Assembly: GCA_002321305.1 (NCBI GenBank)
Contig: DCMF01000044.1
Location: 27,468-76,551, forward strand
Direction: 5' to 3'
DNA: 49,084 nucleotides
DNA from: Verrucomicrobia bacterium UBA1629
Lineage (GTDB): Bacteria; Verrucomicrobiota; Kiritimatiellia; RFP12; UBA1067
Shown one piece after another: positions 38,301 through 47,564 of this stretch. Numbering within the stretch: the first letter of the stretch is position 1; each line of letters opens with the position of its first letter. The position numbers and the translations under genes were made by a program. The notes beneath the pieces were generated by a model. It did no database searches, was not told the origin of the DNA, and saw nothing but the letters and a program-made list of their open reading frames with translations.

Positions 38301-38837
38301 ATCGACGTTTCGCTGGCGCGGCAGAGCGGCATTCGCCAGCTTTCGCTTGGCGCGGCCGCAGAACCGGTCTCGTCACCGGCTGCGCCCAAGGCGGCGGGCG
38401 CCGTGCCGGCCTCGCCTCATGCGCTGTCCCCGGCCACGCCAAAGCCCGTGGCATCGACCGACGACGGCACGGCCGGCCTGACGGAAGCGTGGCTGACGAA
38501 GGTGAAGAAGCCGAGTGCGCTGATGGTCGATGGCGCGAAGGTGGCGAATGTCAGCACCTGGAAAGAGGTGTTCCAGAAGATTCTCGAGAAACTGAACGAA
38601 ATGGACGCATCCAGATTCGACGGGTTGCCGGATGACGCGCAGTTCGGCAAGTACTTCACGCGACTCGAGCCCGGGAAGAAGACGCCGCATGACCATTTCA
38701 AGGTCAAGCTTGGCACGGGCACGGACATCCGCGCCAAGGAACAGGCGAACAAGATCTACCTTTGGCGCACGGACTACTACTTCCGCAAGCTGCTGGCGCA
38801 TCTGTGCGTGGACGCATCGAGAATCAACGTGATCTGA
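35361..38837 (+). CDS. Sel1-repeat / SpoVK-like AAA+ / transglutaminase-like protein
   Basis: An 1,158-residue multidomain protein of unknown function. Residues about 25-190 are four or five Sel1 repeats. An AAA+ ATPase of the SpoVK/CbbX type follows (about 210-470), with Walker A GSPGTGKTT near 258 and Walker B VLFIDEAY near 320. Residues about 500-800 form a helical and beta-sandwich region (AALHIGLGASVEY, LALAQNARPLIANLRIRN). A transglutaminase-like domain comes next with Cys886 (ATCLDTT), His912 (IQGHAFVG) and Glu948. After a Pro/Ala linker, a C-terminal module spans about 1,040-1,158. The last three regions are shared with the next protein. A 17-base gap and a strong ribosome-binding site link the two genes. 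Family role suggests assembly or remodelling of the helicase partner. Confidence 0.85.
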   Translation: MTQVEIALNAFEASKWAEAIAAARKTDLSNAEILAWMGYCYYCGYGVSRDYGQAFMWVKKSAEKGNVRGQNRLGLCYEFGKGTEKNLAEAFKWYLKSAKGGFPPGQFNVGDMYEFGKGVEKDLAEALAWYKKAAGRGHTTAMLALGRFYENGYGVKKDLAEAKKWYQRAKDAGDDDADKHLKALEGKLKSTAETEACQSEDAEAAVCIDDVLKELDGLVGIEPVKNEIRKLVCFFKVQKQRKAMGLPVSAASYHCVFSGSPGTGKTTVARIMARAYKALGVTKTAHLVEADRARLVAEYVGQTALKTNVVIDEALDGVLFIDEAYTLANGGEKDFGREAIDTLLKRMEDDRDKLVVIIAGYTDEMHKFIGMNPGLQSRFTRYIEFPDYSAKELTEIVARMAKREMYVLSDKALSLVGKCMDAAIAQKTKSFGNARFARTFFEQVKERQGVRVVSLGNATKEQLMEILPVDVAPDAKADEGTKPYDIIAEAAELDEAKGLFDGRRFNNRSIVRQCSLQVGVNVLDAMLHDQGLFAQYPKMLCLSVNAALHIGLGASVEYRLHPSELNPETVYGMMMRAGGFGKVREIGIGKLGAYATEDVRDRIADFDQALQKLAIRVAKRDGLFFEKGKLSDDQFAGFCRLLHREAFAAFMVGFAIGQGIQQEGSQEVTRNGLSVKIDYTPHLNLALAQNARPLIANLRIRNKAQEDFARCRLRISCPEGYLLAYEQGIGDVGAGKAIDTGAIPVRFSVEALRRVESIQAGYLRIEIVSGERVRFKHDYKIEAVAPDHSHDIIRQPDMLAAYVIPHCPVVRQLQSDAATLLGQGTNDPSLNGYQGDCERVALICRAIYEAIRRKYIHYAECPADFGLPGQKIRLPNEIMKYKLATCLDTTLLFAALAEACNLNPVVVLIQGHAFVGVFLADRHLPQIAVSSPEALRRACHENVMLMIETTAVCHNAPFESATAKGQERLFSLDDADFEWAIDVSLARQSGIRQLSLGAAAEPVSSPAAPKAAGAVPASPHALSPATPKPVASTDDGTAGLTEAWLTKVKKPSALMVDGAKVANVSTWKEVFQKILEKLNEMDASRFDGLPDDAQFGKYFTRLEPGKKTPHDHFKVKLGTGTDIRAKEQANKIYLWRTDYYFRKLLAHLCVDASRINVI

Positions 38838-38854
38838 ACAGAAGGAGGCGCACA

Positions 38855-41800
38855 ATGGCAAATGACACATCCCGCCCGACACCGCCGTCAACCGGCAATG
38901 GCCCGTCTTTCAAGTGCGGCAAATGCGGGCAGGTCGTGCCCTTGAGAATGACCGGGCGCATCGATGCGACGGGAAACGCCGAGATTCGGCAGCAAGTTCT
39001 GTCCGGCCAGTTCTTCAATCAGGTCTGCCCGCACTGCGGACAGGAAGGCATTGTGCCCTACCCGTGCATCTACGTTGACAACGACAAGTCGCTCTTCGTG
39101 GATGTCTGCGCCGACCGTGACGCGGCCCTCAACGCCGAGGACACGAAGTCGACGCTGGACATGGGCGGCTGGGACGAGCTGGGACGGATCGATGGCGGGC
39201 ACCGCGTTCGCGTGGCGGTTGTCGGCCTCGGCGGGCTGCAGGACATGATCCGGACGGTGGACGCCGGGCTTGAGCCCTATGTCCTTGCGCTGTGCAAGAA
39301 GATCATGCGCGACGAACACGGCGTCAACGCACAGGGCCTTGTCTGCTTCATGGGCGTCCAGGGCGACAGCCTTTGCTTTGTCTACCAGGATGCCGCGTCC
39401 TGCGAGATGAAGCCGTTCTCGCTGCCGCGACAGGCCTATGACAACATCGAGAAGATGCTGGCCAGTTCGGACTTCGAGCCGTTGCGCCTGCGCGAGCTGA
39501 TCGACGAGTTCTCGATCGCCGGGCTTTTGGAGCGGACGGCATCGTTTGACCCGGCTCCGACGGCGGAGTTCTGGCACCTGAAGGAGGCGGCAAAGGGCAA
39601 CGACCCCGGTGACGTCTTCAATCTCGGCGTCGCCTACCACAACGGCGACTACGTGCACCAGAACCACTACAAGGCGTTCAAGTGCTTCCGCGACGCGGCG
39701 GAGCGCGGCAATGCCGATGCGCAGTACGCGCTGGCGCTGTGCTTCCAGAACGGTGAGGGCGTGACGCTGAGCTGGGCGAGGGCGCACGCCTGGATGTCAA
39801 GCGCGGCGGAACAGGCAAGTCCGCTTGGGATGTATGGCATGGGCGTGTATTGCCAGCGTGGCGCCGTTGGCGAAGCGCAAGACCTCGACAAGGCAATCGA
39901 CTGGTACAGGAAGTCGGCGGCAGCTGGCTGTGGACTCGCCAGCCTCGCGCTCGCGAAGATCTACGAGTCCGAGGACAGCGGCAAGAAGGATCTCAAGGAG
40001 GCCTACGCCTGCTACAGGGCGGCGCTTGATGCCGGGTGCGAAGAGGCCAGGGAAGGCGTCGAGCGCCTTGCGCCGTTCGCCTCCGACGAAGCGCCGGCCA
40101 ACGATTCAGGGCAACCGTCGGACAGTTCGGGCGATCCGCCGCCGGAGGCGCCCGTCACTCCGCCGGTCGAGGACGAAGACGGCGGGCCAACCGTCGAGTG
40201 CCCCAAGTGTCACCAGCGATTCGCGCCGACGATGCAGGAACGCTTCAGCCTCGACGAGAGGCCGGACGACTTCAAGAGGCTCGTGGACTTGTCCGTGTTC
40301 GCGCAGACCTGTCCGCATTGCCACGAAGTGTCGAGCATGCCCTACCCGACACTGGTCAGCAACATCGCCAAGGGATATGCCGTCCGCCTTGTGTTCGACT
40401 ACGACGAGGCGCGGGCGATGGATCGCGCGAAGCTGAACATCGTCGAGGACGCCCTGGTGGGCAAGGTTCGCCAGCGCGTCGTCTGCGGCGTGATGAGCTT
40501 CAAGGAAAAGCTGCTGATCTTCAGCCTCGGCCTCGACGACAATCTCATCGAGGCGCTCAAGCTCGTGTTCCTGAAGGAACATGACGTGAAGGACATCACG
40601 AACATGCTCTTCGCCGGGGTCAGGGACGGGAAGCTCGAGTTTGCGATTTTCGTCAAGGGTGCGCACGAACTCAAGATGTGGAGCGTTCCCGCCGAAGCGT
40701 ACGAGAAGATGTCCGCAGAGATGAAGGACGTCTTCCCGGAAACGCATGTCCGCTACGTGTCCCATGTGACGGTCGGGAAGATCCTTGACGGCGCGGGCGA
40801 GGACGGCGAAATCGATCCGCTTCGGATTCTCGACGTCTTCGTGAAGTGCGGCGGCAGGCTTGGGCTCCTCAAGCAGCGCAACTTCAACATCGGCCCGTGG
40901 AAGAACGCTGCGGTCGAGATTGCGACAAAGCTGCAGGAGGCCGTCAAGACAAGCGAAGAGATCGGCGGAGAGTACAACATGATGTGCGGCATCGGCGTGT
41001 TCGCCGCGCTGCATATCGGACTGGGCGCATCGGTGGAATGGGTGGCGAACGCCACTGGCTTTGATGCCGACAAGGTGTACGACATGATGATGCTCGAAGG
41101 TGGCTTCTGCCGCGTCGGGGAGATTCCCTTCGAGAAGCTTGCATCCTTCACGAACGAGGACTTCGAGACGACGTTCGGGAAATATGCCGACGAACTCGAC
41201 GACATCGCCAAGGAAATCGCCCGGAAGACAAACCGCTACATCGATCCGAATTCCGGCGAAGAGCCGAGCGAAGCGATGCTCGCCGGATACTGGGACTTGC
41301 TGCACAAGGAGTTCTTCGCGGCATTTCTCTGCGGCATCAACGCCGGACTTCTCCTGCAGAACGAGGGAGGGCAGCTCGATGTCAAAGGCGGCGTTGCCGT
41401 GCAGATCGAGTGCGGGAAGTGCCTGAACCTCGCCCTTGCGCAGAACAAGTGCCCTCTGATAACGAGCCTGAAGATCAAGAACATCACCTCTGAGAAGATG
41501 GACGGCCTGACCTGCCGCATCAGCTCCCCGGAGGAGTTCTTCCAGACAAAGACGGTCGAGACGGGCCCCCTCTGGCCGGAGGCGGAGACCGAACTCGGCT
41601 CGGTCAAGCTGGCCTACAACCTTGCGCTGTTCAGGGGGCTGGAGGACGCCCAGCCCGGATCGTTGCGAATCGAGGTCATCCGTGGCGACGAAACGCTCTT
41701 CAGCCGCGACTACGAGGTGTTGGCATTGGCGGCGGACCAGTCGCACGACATCTGGGCGCAGCCCGTGCTTCTTGCGTCGTTCGTGAGGCCCAACTGCGAG

Positions 41801-44800
41801 TCGATACATCAGCTCCAGCCGGAAGTCGCAAAGGAAATGCAGCGGCTCGCCGACGGTGACGCTTCGCTTGCCGGATACCAGATGGACCGGGAACACGTCT
41901 TCAAGATGTGTGCCGCGATGTACCGCGCCATCCAGAAGAAGGGCATTTCATACGCCAATCCCGCATCCAGCTTCAATCTGCCGGGGCAGAAGATCCGGAT
42001 GCCGGACACGGCGCTCAAGTACAAGGTCGCCACATGCCTTGACTCAACGATACTTTTTGCCTCGATCATGGAGGCCTGCCTGCTTCATCCGGTGATCATC
42101 CTCATCAGTGGGCACGCATTCGTGGGCTGCTTCCTCGTCGAGAAGCATCTGCCGCAGGTCGAGATGCGCGATCCGCAAGTCCTCCGCAGGCTGATCGCGG
42201 CAAACGAGTTCATCGCCATTGAGACCACGATGGTGACGAGCGACGAGACGTTCGAGGAGGCAGAGAAGACTGGGCGTGAGATTCGCCTTGCCGCCGAACG
42301 GGACGGCGCGTTCGAATGCGCGATTGACGTTGTCGCCGCCCGAATGCGCGGTGTCATGCCGCTGGCAATCGGCAATGCCGCGCAGGACGCCGAGTTCGTG
42401 GCTGACGGCCATGACGTGACGCAGAAGGACACGGGCGCGCTTCGCAAGCTTGAGTCCGTCGACCTCGGCAAGCTGAAGCGGGCGGCACCCCCAACAGGGC
42501 GCGTGGCCGTCTGGGCGCAGAAGCTGCTCGACCTTTCGCCGGCGAACAAGCTGCTCAACGCGAAGGTGTCGAAGGATGTCATGCGGGTGTGCTGCCCCGA
42601 TCCCGCTTCGCTGGAGGATTGGCTGGCGTCGGGCGAGGAGATTCCCGTCCGCTCGTTCGTCGAGGCGTTCACCGCAAAGGACGTGGCCGACTTCAAGGCG
42701 CAGAAGTTCTCCCAGGAGCGGCTCAATGAGATCGTGCAGACCGAATTCGCCTGTCACAGGCTCTGCGTCGAGGACAGCCCCCGCGCCGTCGTCCGATCCA
42801 TGAAAGACCTGTACCGGCTTGGGCAGAACGATCTTGAGGAGGCGGGTGTCCACACCTTGTTCGCCGCCATCGGGTTCCTAAGCTGGAAGGACCCCAAGCG
42901 ACGCGGCGACGCGAAACCGTATGAAGCGCCGCTGCTCCTTGTGCCGATCCGGATCGGCAAGACGGCGACGGACGCCGGAATCTGCATTTCCAGGCGTGAT
43001 GACGAGACAGTCGTCAACACGACGCTCCTTCAGTTCCTGCGCGCACAGTACGGAATCGAGGTGCCGGGGCTCGATCCGCTGCCGCAGGACGACGCCGGGC
43101 TCGACGTGCCGCACATCATGCAGATCTTCCGCGAGTGCGTCAAGAAGGCAAAGGACATCGAGGTCGTCGACAGCGCGGCCATCGGGCATTTCTCGTTTGG
43201 CAAGTTCGCCATGTGGCGCGACCTCGTGGAGAATCCCGAGGCCCTGCGCAAGAGCGCGCTCGTCAACCACCTCATCAGCGCCGGCGGCACGTTCAACGAC
43301 GGCATTGAGGTCTTCCCGCCCAACGAGATCGCCAAGCATCTCAAGCCGGGCGAGCTGTACTGCCCGCTCAGCGCGGACTCCTCGCAGCTGACGGCCGTCC
43401 TGTATTCGTCGCTCGGAAAGTCGTTCGTGCTGTACGGCCCGCCCGGAACAGGCAAGTCGCAGACGATCGCTAACATGATTGCGCACAATCTCGCCATCGG
43501 GCGCAGGGTGCTGTTCGTCTCCGAGAAGAAGGCGGCGCTCGATGTCGTGCACAAGCGGCTGAAGGATGTCGGGCTTGAGCCGTTCTGCCTTGAGCTTCAC
43601 TCGAACAAGGGCGACAAGGCGTCCGTGATGCGGCAGTTTGCCTCTTCACTTGAACTTGAAAAGACGTCCGCATCCGGGGAGTGGCATCGCACGGCAGAGC
43701 AGGTCTGCGCACTCCGCGACGCGCTCGCCGGCTATGTCGAGGCGCTGCACCACCGCTATCCGAACAGGCTGACCGCCTACGACTGCTTTGCGCGGGCGAT
43801 GGAGAAGGGAGAGCCGAAGTACCAGGAGCTGATCACGGCCGACTGCCTGACGCAGTCCTGGGAGGAGAGGGAAGAGCAGCGCAGCGCGCTTCGCACGCTC
43901 ATCACGGAAATCGAGAACGTCCCGGACCGCTCTGCGCTCCTGAAGATTCCGCGCCTCAAGGAGCCGTCGTGGTCTGTTCCGTATGAACGTGCCCTCAAGT
44001 CGGAGGCCGAGAGGCTGGCGACGGCCTCAAGGCAGGCGCTGGACGCCTATGACGCGATCAGGGAAGCCTTCTCGCTGCCCGATGAAACCGACAGGGATGC
44101 GTTGGCGCATGCGGTCGAGCTGCTCAAGGTGTTCAGGGAGGAGAAGCGGGCGCTGGCCGACCTCGGCGACGCCTCGATGACGCCCGAGCAGCTGAAGGCA
44201 ATGATGAGGGAGGCCGTCGCGCGGCAGAAGGAAGTGGACGATGCCGTTTCCGCAGTGAAAGCCGCAGAGGAGGCGCTTGCCGGCTGGGACATCGACAGGC
44301 TCCTCGTCATCGACACCCGTTCCGTTCGTGACCGGGTGGAGTGCGCGTGTCAGGCCGGATTCCTGACGAGGCGTTTCAAGGAGAACGCATTGCTGAAGGA
44401 GTACGCTTCGCTCAAGCGGTCTCTCGGACGAATGACCTTGCAGGATCTTCTTGGGGCTTTGGGCAGGACAGATGCCCTTAAGGCCGCGAGGAAGAATGTC
44501 GAAAAGGCTCAAGCCGCGCAGAAGGAGGCAAGGCGCGCCGATGCCGACTCGGAGATGTCTGAGACCTCGGAGCTGACGGACGAGCGGATCGCCGGGATTG
44601 ACCGTTTCCTTGCCGCGTGGGAGGCGTTTCTGTCGGCGTCCGCCGCGTTTGCGGCACATCTTGAAGACGTCCGCGCGTGTGCAGACCCGGCGTCGGCGGC
44701 GACCGTATGCGACAGCCTCGTGTCGAACGTCGGGAAGATTCGTCACGTGATGCGCTACAGGCCGTTCAGGAACACGGCGGACGCGCTGGGCGTGGGCGGG

Positions 44801-47554
44801 TTCGCGGACAGGCTCGAATCCGGCGAGATACCCGCTGCCGACCTTCTCCGCGCGTTTGACGACGCCTATCTCGGCCGGATGCTGTGCCAGGTGGAGGACG
44901 CCTGTCCGATCCTGCCGGGCTTCTTCGGGCGCAGTCACGAGGCGAAGATCGCCGAGTTCCACAAGCTGATCGACAAGTATTCAAGGCTGTCCCAACAGGC
45001 CATCTTCGCCAAGATTGCCGCAAGGTACCCCGATTTCGGCGGTGGCCATTTCACCCAGGAGGAGAACGTCCAGCTCGGCGCGCTGAAGCGCGAGATGAAC
45101 AAGAAGCGCGGGCAGACGCCCGTGCGCAAGCTCCTCTCCGACAACGGCGACCTCGTGGTGAAGTACAAGCCGTGCTTCCTGATGAGTCCGCTGTCGGTCG
45201 CGCAGTTCCTCGACATGGAGTTCGAGCCGTTCGACCTCATCGTGTTCGACGAGGCCTCTCAGATCGAGGTGTGCGACGCCATTGGCGTGATGGCGCGCGG
45301 CAAGCAGGTTGTCGTCGTTGGCGATCCGCAGCAGATGCCGCCGACCAACTTCTTCGGCAAGACAACGCTCGGCGGACTCGAAAAGGAGGTCGAGGACGCC
45401 GAAAGCATACTTATCGAGTGCCTCGACGTGGGCTTGCCGAAGCTCTACCTCAACTGGCACTACCGCTCGCGGCACGAGTCGCTGATCGCGTTCAGCAACC
45501 ACAACTACTACGAGGACGAGCTCTGCACGTTCCCGTCCGTCTCCGAATCGGACCGGCTTGGCGTCAAGTACCATTACGTCAGGAACGGCGTGTACGGACA
45601 GGGCACAAACCCGAACGAGGCGCAGGCCGTGGTGGACTACGTCGCCCGCCGCGTGAAGTCCGGGACATTCAGGAAGCGCCCAAGGAGCATTGGCATCGTG
45701 ACCTTCAACATGCAGCAGCAGCGCCTGATCGAGGAGATGATCGACGCCCGCTGTTCGCAAGACCCCGAACTCAAGGCGGCGCTCTACGGCCTTGACGGCG
45801 ATCCGGCCTCCGCCGGCGGCGACAAGACGTTCTTCGTCAGGAACCTCGAAAACGTGCAGGGCGACGAGGCGGACGTCATCATCTTCTCCATCACGTTCGG
45901 GCCGGACAAGAGCGGGAAGGTGTCGATGAACTTCGGCCCGCTGAACCGTGACGGCGGCGAGCGCCGCCTCAACGTGGCGGTGACCCGTGCGCACGAGCAG
46001 ATGGTCGTGTTCTCGTCGATGAGGTACACGGACATCCGGGATGACGAGGAGATGGCGCGCGGCGCGCGCGGACTGAGAAGCTTCCTCGAGTACGCCGAGG
46101 TCGGTTCGCGGACGTCTGAATGCAAGGCGACGGCCAAGGCCGATTCCGCCTTCTGCTCCATCGTGGCGAAGTTCATCGCTGACCATGGCTACAAGGTCGT
46201 CCGCAACATCGGCTATTCCGGCTACAAGATCGACATGGCCGTCCTGAATCCGTACAACGACAGGGAGTACATCCTCGGCGTCGAGTGCGACGGCCCGTCG
46301 TATGCGAAACAGCTCACCGTCCGTGACCGAGATGTGCTGCGGGCGTCCGTTCTCTCTCTCGGCGGCTGGAAGATGTGCCGCGTGTGGTGCGCCGAGTGGT
46401 ATCACGATCGCGAAGGGGCCGAGGCGCGGCTTCTTAAGCTGCTCGACTCCATCAAGCCCGAAAAGCCGATGGACGAGGACGTTGACGAGGATGACACGCC
46501 CAAGGAGATCACGGTTGTCGCGACGGTCCGGCCGGACGAGCCGGAAGACGACATCCCCGTGAAGAGCGGCAGTCTGCCGCCACCGACGCCGACACCGCCC
46601 CCGACGCCGCCGGCGTCGCCCGCCGCGCCGAAAGATCCCCCGCCTGTGCGGCCCGTATCGCCCGTGGTCACGCCGACGGGCAGCCCACCGCCGCAGGGAG
46701 GCGATGAATTCCCGTTCAAGGTCGGCGAGATCGCCAAGAAGGTCATGCCAGTCCTCTTCGGCGAAGGTCGGGCTTCGGCTGAAGACGTGGCGTTCCTTCT
46801 TTCGGATCAGGCCATCAAGTTCTTCAAGACGGCCGGCAACAAGGTGCTCAAGGTCGTCACCACGACGCCAGAAGAGGATGCACGCGACGAGAGAGGGCGC
46901 AACCGCTTCTACAAGAAGTTCACGGTCAGATTCGGCGAAGCCGAGTACCTGCTGACAAGCCAATGGTTCAACGGCGGGTTGCGTCCGCTCCTTCAGTGGC
47001 TGGCGCAGCATGGCCTCGCGGAAGATCGCGTGAAGGAGATCTGCGGGGGAGGCTCCGCCCCTCCGCGTCCCGTCTCCGCAGTGCCGCCAAATCAAGGCGC
47101 AACGCCGCAACCGCCGCCCGTGCCGCCGCCACCTGTCCCCGCAATGCCGCCAACGGACACTCCGGCGCCGTCGTCCGGCAGTGGCGCCTTGCCGCTGACG
47201 GAGACGGCCTTGGCGAACGTCCGCGCGCCGCTCGCGCTCATGATCGACGGCGGGGACGTGCGCATCGTCTCCTCGTGGAAGGACTGCTACCAGGCGCTCT
47301 GCGAGAAGCTGATGGCAGTCGATTCCGCGAAGTTTGACGCGCTTCCGGACCAGCCGCAGTTCCGCCGGTTCTTCGTCAAGGCCGTGCCGCACAAGAAGTA
47401 CCCTGACTGCTACGCGGCAAAGTTCGGCAGCACAAACAACATCCGTGCCAAGGAGATTGGCAGCAAATCGTATTTCTACATGCCGAACTATGTCGTGCAC
47501 AACCTGCTGCGGCATTTCGGCATCGATCCGAAACGTGTGGCCGTCAGAACATAA
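38855..47554 (+). CDS. Giant CpXC / Sel1 / DUF4011 SF1 helicase with PD-(D/E)XK nuclease
   Basis: A 2,899-residue protein. In order: CpXC zinc domain 1 (CxxC at 21-24 and near 57-60), Sel1 repeats (about 250-410), CpXC domain 2 (CPKC near 448, CPHC near 487), a helical and beta-sandwich region (about 680-1,020), transglutaminase-like domain with Cys1061, His1087 and Glu1123, DUF4011 (from about 1,215), SF1 helicase with Walker A GPPGTGKSQT near 1,528, a coiled-coil insert, DEAS near 2,132, GDPQQMPP near 2,156 and NVQGDEADV near 2,334, a nuclease with YKIDMAV near 2,457 and GVECDG near 2,475, a Pro-rich linker, and a C-terminal module from about 2,781. The DUF4011-helicase-Vsr core resembles the antiphage protein Hhe. 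GAAGGAGG precedes ATG 38855. Confidence 0.88.
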   Translation: MANDTSRPTPPSTGNGPSFKCGKCGQVVPLRMTGRIDATGNAEIRQQVLSGQFFNQVCPHCGQEGIVPYPCIYVDNDKSLFVDVCADRDAALNAEDTKSTLDMGGWDELGRIDGGHRVRVAVVGLGGLQDMIRTVDAGLEPYVLALCKKIMRDEHGVNAQGLVCFMGVQGDSLCFVYQDAASCEMKPFSLPRQAYDNIEKMLASSDFEPLRLRELIDEFSIAGLLERTASFDPAPTAEFWHLKEAAKGNDPGDVFNLGVAYHNGDYVHQNHYKAFKCFRDAAERGNADAQYALALCFQNGEGVTLSWARAHAWMSSAAEQASPLGMYGMGVYCQRGAVGEAQDLDKAIDWYRKSAAAGCGLASLALAKIYESEDSGKKDLKEAYACYRAALDAGCEEAREGVERLAPFASDEAPANDSGQPSDSSGDPPPEAPVTPPVEDEDGGPTVECPKCHQRFAPTMQERFSLDERPDDFKRLVDLSVFAQTCPHCHEVSSMPYPTLVSNIAKGYAVRLVFDYDEARAMDRAKLNIVEDALVGKVRQRVVCGVMSFKEKLLIFSLGLDDNLIEALKLVFLKEHDVKDITNMLFAGVRDGKLEFAIFVKGAHELKMWSVPAEAYEKMSAEMKDVFPETHVRYVSHVTVGKILDGAGEDGEIDPLRILDVFVKCGGRLGLLKQRNFNIGPWKNAAVEIATKLQEAVKTSEEIGGEYNMMCGIGVFAALHIGLGASVEWVANATGFDADKVYDMMMLEGGFCRVGEIPFEKLASFTNEDFETTFGKYADELDDIAKEIARKTNRYIDPNSGEEPSEAMLAGYWDLLHKEFFAAFLCGINAGLLLQNEGGQLDVKGGVAVQIECGKCLNLALAQNKCPLITSLKIKNITSEKMDGLTCRISSPEEFFQTKTVETGPLWPEAETELGSVKLAYNLALFRGLEDAQPGSLRIEVIRGDETLFSRDYEVLALAADQSHDIWAQPVLLASFVRPNCESIHQLQPEVAKEMQRLADGDASLAGYQMDREHVFKMCAAMYRAIQKKGISYANPASSFNLPGQKIRMPDTALKYKVATCLDSTILFASIMEACLLHPVIILISGHAFVGCFLVEKHLPQVEMRDPQVLRRLIAANEFIAIETTMVTSDETFEEAEKTGREIRLAAERDGAFECAIDVVAARMRGVMPLAIGNAAQDAEFVADGHDVTQKDTGALRKLESVDLGKLKRAAPPTGRVAVWAQKLLDLSPANKLLNAKVSKDVMRVCCPDPASLEDWLASGEEIPVRSFVEAFTAKDVADFKAQKFSQERLNEIVQTEFACHRLCVEDSPRAVVRSMKDLYRLGQNDLEEAGVHTLFAAIGFLSWKDPKRRGDAKPYEAPLLLVPIRIGKTATDAGICISRRDDETVVNTTLLQFLRAQYGIEVPGLDPLPQDDAGLDVPHIMQIFRECVKKAKDIEVVDSAAIGHFSFGKFAMWRDLVENPEALRKSALVNHLISAGGTFNDGIEVFPPNEIAKHLKPGELYCPLSADSSQLTAVLYSSLGKSFVLYGPPGTGKSQTIANMIAHNLAIGRRVLFVSEKKAALDVVHKRLKDVGLEPFCLELHSNKGDKASVMRQFASSLELEKTSASGEWHRTAEQVCALRDALAGYVEALHHRYPNRLTAYDCFARAMEKGEPKYQELITADCLTQSWEEREEQRSALRTLITEIENVPDRSALLKIPRLKEPSWSVPYERALKSEAERLATASRQALDAYDAIREAFSLPDETDRDALAHAVELLKVFREEKRALADLGDASMTPEQLKAMMREAVARQKEVDDAVSAVKAAEEALAGWDIDRLLVIDTRSVRDRVECACQAGFLTRRFKENALLKEYASLKRSLGRMTLQDLLGALGRTDALKAARKNVEKAQAAQKEARRADADSEMSETSELTDERIAGIDRFLAAWEAFLSASAAFAAHLEDVRACADPASAATVCDSLVSNVGKIRHVMRYRPFRNTADALGVGGFADRLESGEIPAADLLRAFDDAYLGRMLCQVEDACPILPGFFGRSHEAKIAEFHKLIDKYSRLSQQAIFAKIAARYPDFGGGHFTQEENVQLGALKREMNKKRGQTPVRKLLSDNGDLVVKYKPCFLMSPLSVAQFLDMEFEPFDLIVFDEASQIEVCDAIGVMARGKQVVVVGDPQQMPPTNFFGKTTLGGLEKEVEDAESILIECLDVGLPKLYLNWHYRSRHESLIAFSNHNYYEDELCTFPSVSESDRLGVKYHYVRNGVYGQGTNPNEAQAVVDYVARRVKSGTFRKRPRSIGIVTFNMQQQRLIEEMIDARCSQDPELKAALYGLDGDPASAGGDKTFFVRNLENVQGDEADVIIFSITFGPDKSGKVSMNFGPLNRDGGERRLNVAVTRAHEQMVVFSSMRYTDIRDDEEMARGARGLRSFLEYAEVGSRTSECKATAKADSAFCSIVAKFIADHGYKVVRNIGYSGYKIDMAVLNPYNDREYILGVECDGPSYAKQLTVRDRDVLRASVLSLGGWKMCRVWCAEWYHDREGAEARLLKLLDSIKPEKPMDEDVDEDDTPKEITVVATVRPDEPEDDIPVKSGSLPPPTPTPPPTPPASPAAPKDPPPVRPVSPVVTPTGSPPPQGGDEFPFKVGEIAKKVMPVLFGEGRASAEDVAFLLSDQAIKFFKTAGNKVLKVVTTTPEEDARDERGRNRFYKKFTVRFGEAEYLLTSQWFNGGLRPLLQWLAQHGLAEDRVKEICGGGSAPPRPVSAVPPNQGATPQPPPVPPPPVPAMPPTDTPAPSSGSGALPLTETALANVRAPLALMIDGGDVRIVSSWKDCYQALCEKLMAVDSAKFDALPDQPQFRRFFVKAVPHKKYPDCYAAKFGSTNNIRAKEIGSKSYFYMPNYVVHNLLRHFGIDPKRVAVRT

Positions 47555-47564
47555 GGAGAAAACC

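Noticed and set aside
38762..38854. Earlier start for the giant protein
   Set aside because: The extra 31 residues are an out-of-frame reading of the previous gene's end; ATG 38855 has a strong ribosome-binding site.
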